From Chloroflexota bacterium (GTDB lineage: Bacteria > Chloroflexota > Dehalococcoidia > Bin125), in assembly GCA_028874365.1 (NCBI GenBank), contig JAPPJZ010000056.1, positions 1 to 64,000 on the forward strand: a stretch of 64,000 nucleotides of DNA, given 5' to 3'. Shown here one piece after another: positions 63,424 to 64,000 of the stretch (position 1 is the stretch's first letter; every line of letters starts with the position of its first letter). A model generated the notes under the pieces. That model was not told where the DNA came from. It ran no database searches and saw only the letters and a program-made list of their open reading frames with translations. A program made the position numbers and the translations under genes.

Positions 63424-64000
63424 CTAACGGCTCAGTGTGGCTGAGTAGCCGCCAAAGCGGGCCTGGCCCGGCATGGCGTGTTGCTCGACCTCGACGTTGA
63501 CGACGGCCGGCAGACCCGATTCCATCGCCCGCTCGATCGCGGGGCCGATCTCCTCGGGCTTGGTGACGTGCTCGCCGTGGCCGCCGAGGGCGACGGCGAT
63601 GTCCTCGTAGCGCTGGCCGTAGCCGAGCGGTCGGCCCGGCGTGTCGTTCGTGCCCGCGGTCCAGCCGGCGTTATTGGAGATCACGATCGTGCCCGGCAGG
63701 TTGTGCCGGACCATCGTGTCGATCTCCTGCACGTTCATCAGGAACGAGCCGTCACCGACGAAGCCTATCACCTGCCGCTCGGGCGCGGCGGCCTTGGCGC
63801 CGAGCACGTAGGGCAGACCCACGCCCATGCAGCCGTTGGGGCCGGGGTTGAGCCGGCCGCCCTCGGCATACGAGGGGATGTACTGCCGCGCAAACGCCAG
63901 AGTCGCGTTGCCGTCGACGCAAACGACCGCATCGCGGTCCATACGCTGCACGACCTCGTCGGCCAGGCGCAGCGGGTGAATCGGCACGGTCGAGGAGTGC
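63424..64000 (-). CDS. ThDP-dependent enzyme (acetolactate synthase-like), 3' part
   Basis: At least 187 residues, cut by the window edge. The ThDP-binding motif is VIGFVGDGSFLMNVQEIDTM, with NN in ISNNAGWTA (GDG-x(n)-NN). GANGCMGVGLPYVLGAKAA and VNVEVEQHAMPG also fit the C-terminal pyrimidine domain of the acetolactate synthase, oxalyl-CoA decarboxylase and benzoylformate decarboxylase superfamily. The first in-window start is GTG 63987, but the frame stays open to 64000 and the family is about 550 residues, so the true start is outside. Substrate undetermined. Confidence 0.85.
   Translation of the reverse strand, partial: HSSTVPIHPLRLADEVVQRMDRDAVVCVDGNATLAFARQYIPSYAEGGRLNPGPNGCMGVGLPYVLGAKAAAPERQVIGFVGDGSFLMNVQEIDTMVRHNLPGTIVISNNAGWTAGTNDTPGRPLGYGQRYEDIAVALGGHGEHVTKPEEIGPAIERAMESGLPAVVNVEVEQHAMPGQARFGGYSATLSR

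Overview
The window is GC-rich, densely coded bacterial chromosome with short intergenic gaps and many 1-4 nt stop/start overlaps. No ribosomal RNA or tRNA gene was seen. The gene mix points to an aerobic, F420-using bacterium, most plausibly Chloroflexota (Thermomicrobia- or SAR202/Dehalococcoidia-like), with Actinomycetota as the alternative. The evidence is coenzyme F420 genes (NADPH:F420 reductase, CofE, an LLM-class oxidoreductase, two F420/PPOX-type proteins), a HspR/HAIR heat-shock circuit, a full squalene-hopanoid branch, and many CoA-linked and small-molecule enzymes. The taxonomic call is inference.

Layout. 0.2-5.3 kb: SirB1-like protein, GltD-like flavoprotein, cupin, PPC lipoprotein, four-cluster polyferredoxin. 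5.4-8.7 kb: NitT/TauT-type ABC importer. 8.8-11.2 kb: npdG, cofE and two SRPBCC proteins. 11.2-15.3 kb: a membrane protein, a hydrolase, an SLC23 permease fused to an RsbW-like ATPase domain, and a release-factor-like GGQ protein. 14.9-24.9 kb: a long minus-strand run of PduO, beta-propeller, Fur-family regulator, polyprenyl synthase, squalene-hopene cyclase, GNAT, dodecin, HpnC, HpnD, HpnE and Rid. 25-35 kb: macrodomain protein, cyclase, two adjacent serine hydrolases, two carboxylesterases around a DM13 protein, and a CaiB-type CoA-transferase, interspersed with palindromic repeats. 35-39.7 kb: VCBS/ASPIC lipoprotein, LLM oxidoreductase, DinB protein, enoyl-CoA hydratase. 39.8-42 kb: an isolated terminase large subunit and a small partner surrounded by palindromic repeats. 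42-46.4 kb: dnaJ-hspR-clpC operon divergent from hsp20 with a HAIR-like operator between them. 46.5-55.4 kb: small genes, a heterodimeric ABC exporter preceded by a short leader ORF, then ruvB and a yqeK-like gene. 55.4-64 kb: acyl-CoA dehydrogenase, an amidase with PPC-like domains, five tandem VOC genes, two double-domain PPOX proteins, and the 3' part of a ThDP enzyme.

Two themes recur. First, several families expanded by side-by-side duplication (SRPBCC x2, serine hydrolase x2, carboxylesterase x2, VOC x5, PPOX x2). Second, three families of dispersed GC-rich palindromes sit between genes. In places they have been taken into function: one supplies the Shine-Dalgarno of cofE, one the C-terminal codons and stop of the DinB gene, and one lies in frame inside the terminase. 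The best candidates for undescribed biology are the permease-ATPase fusion, the leader-ORF-coupled ABC exporter, the cofE repeat switch, the repeat-bearing solitary terminase, and the Fur-led hopanoid operon.
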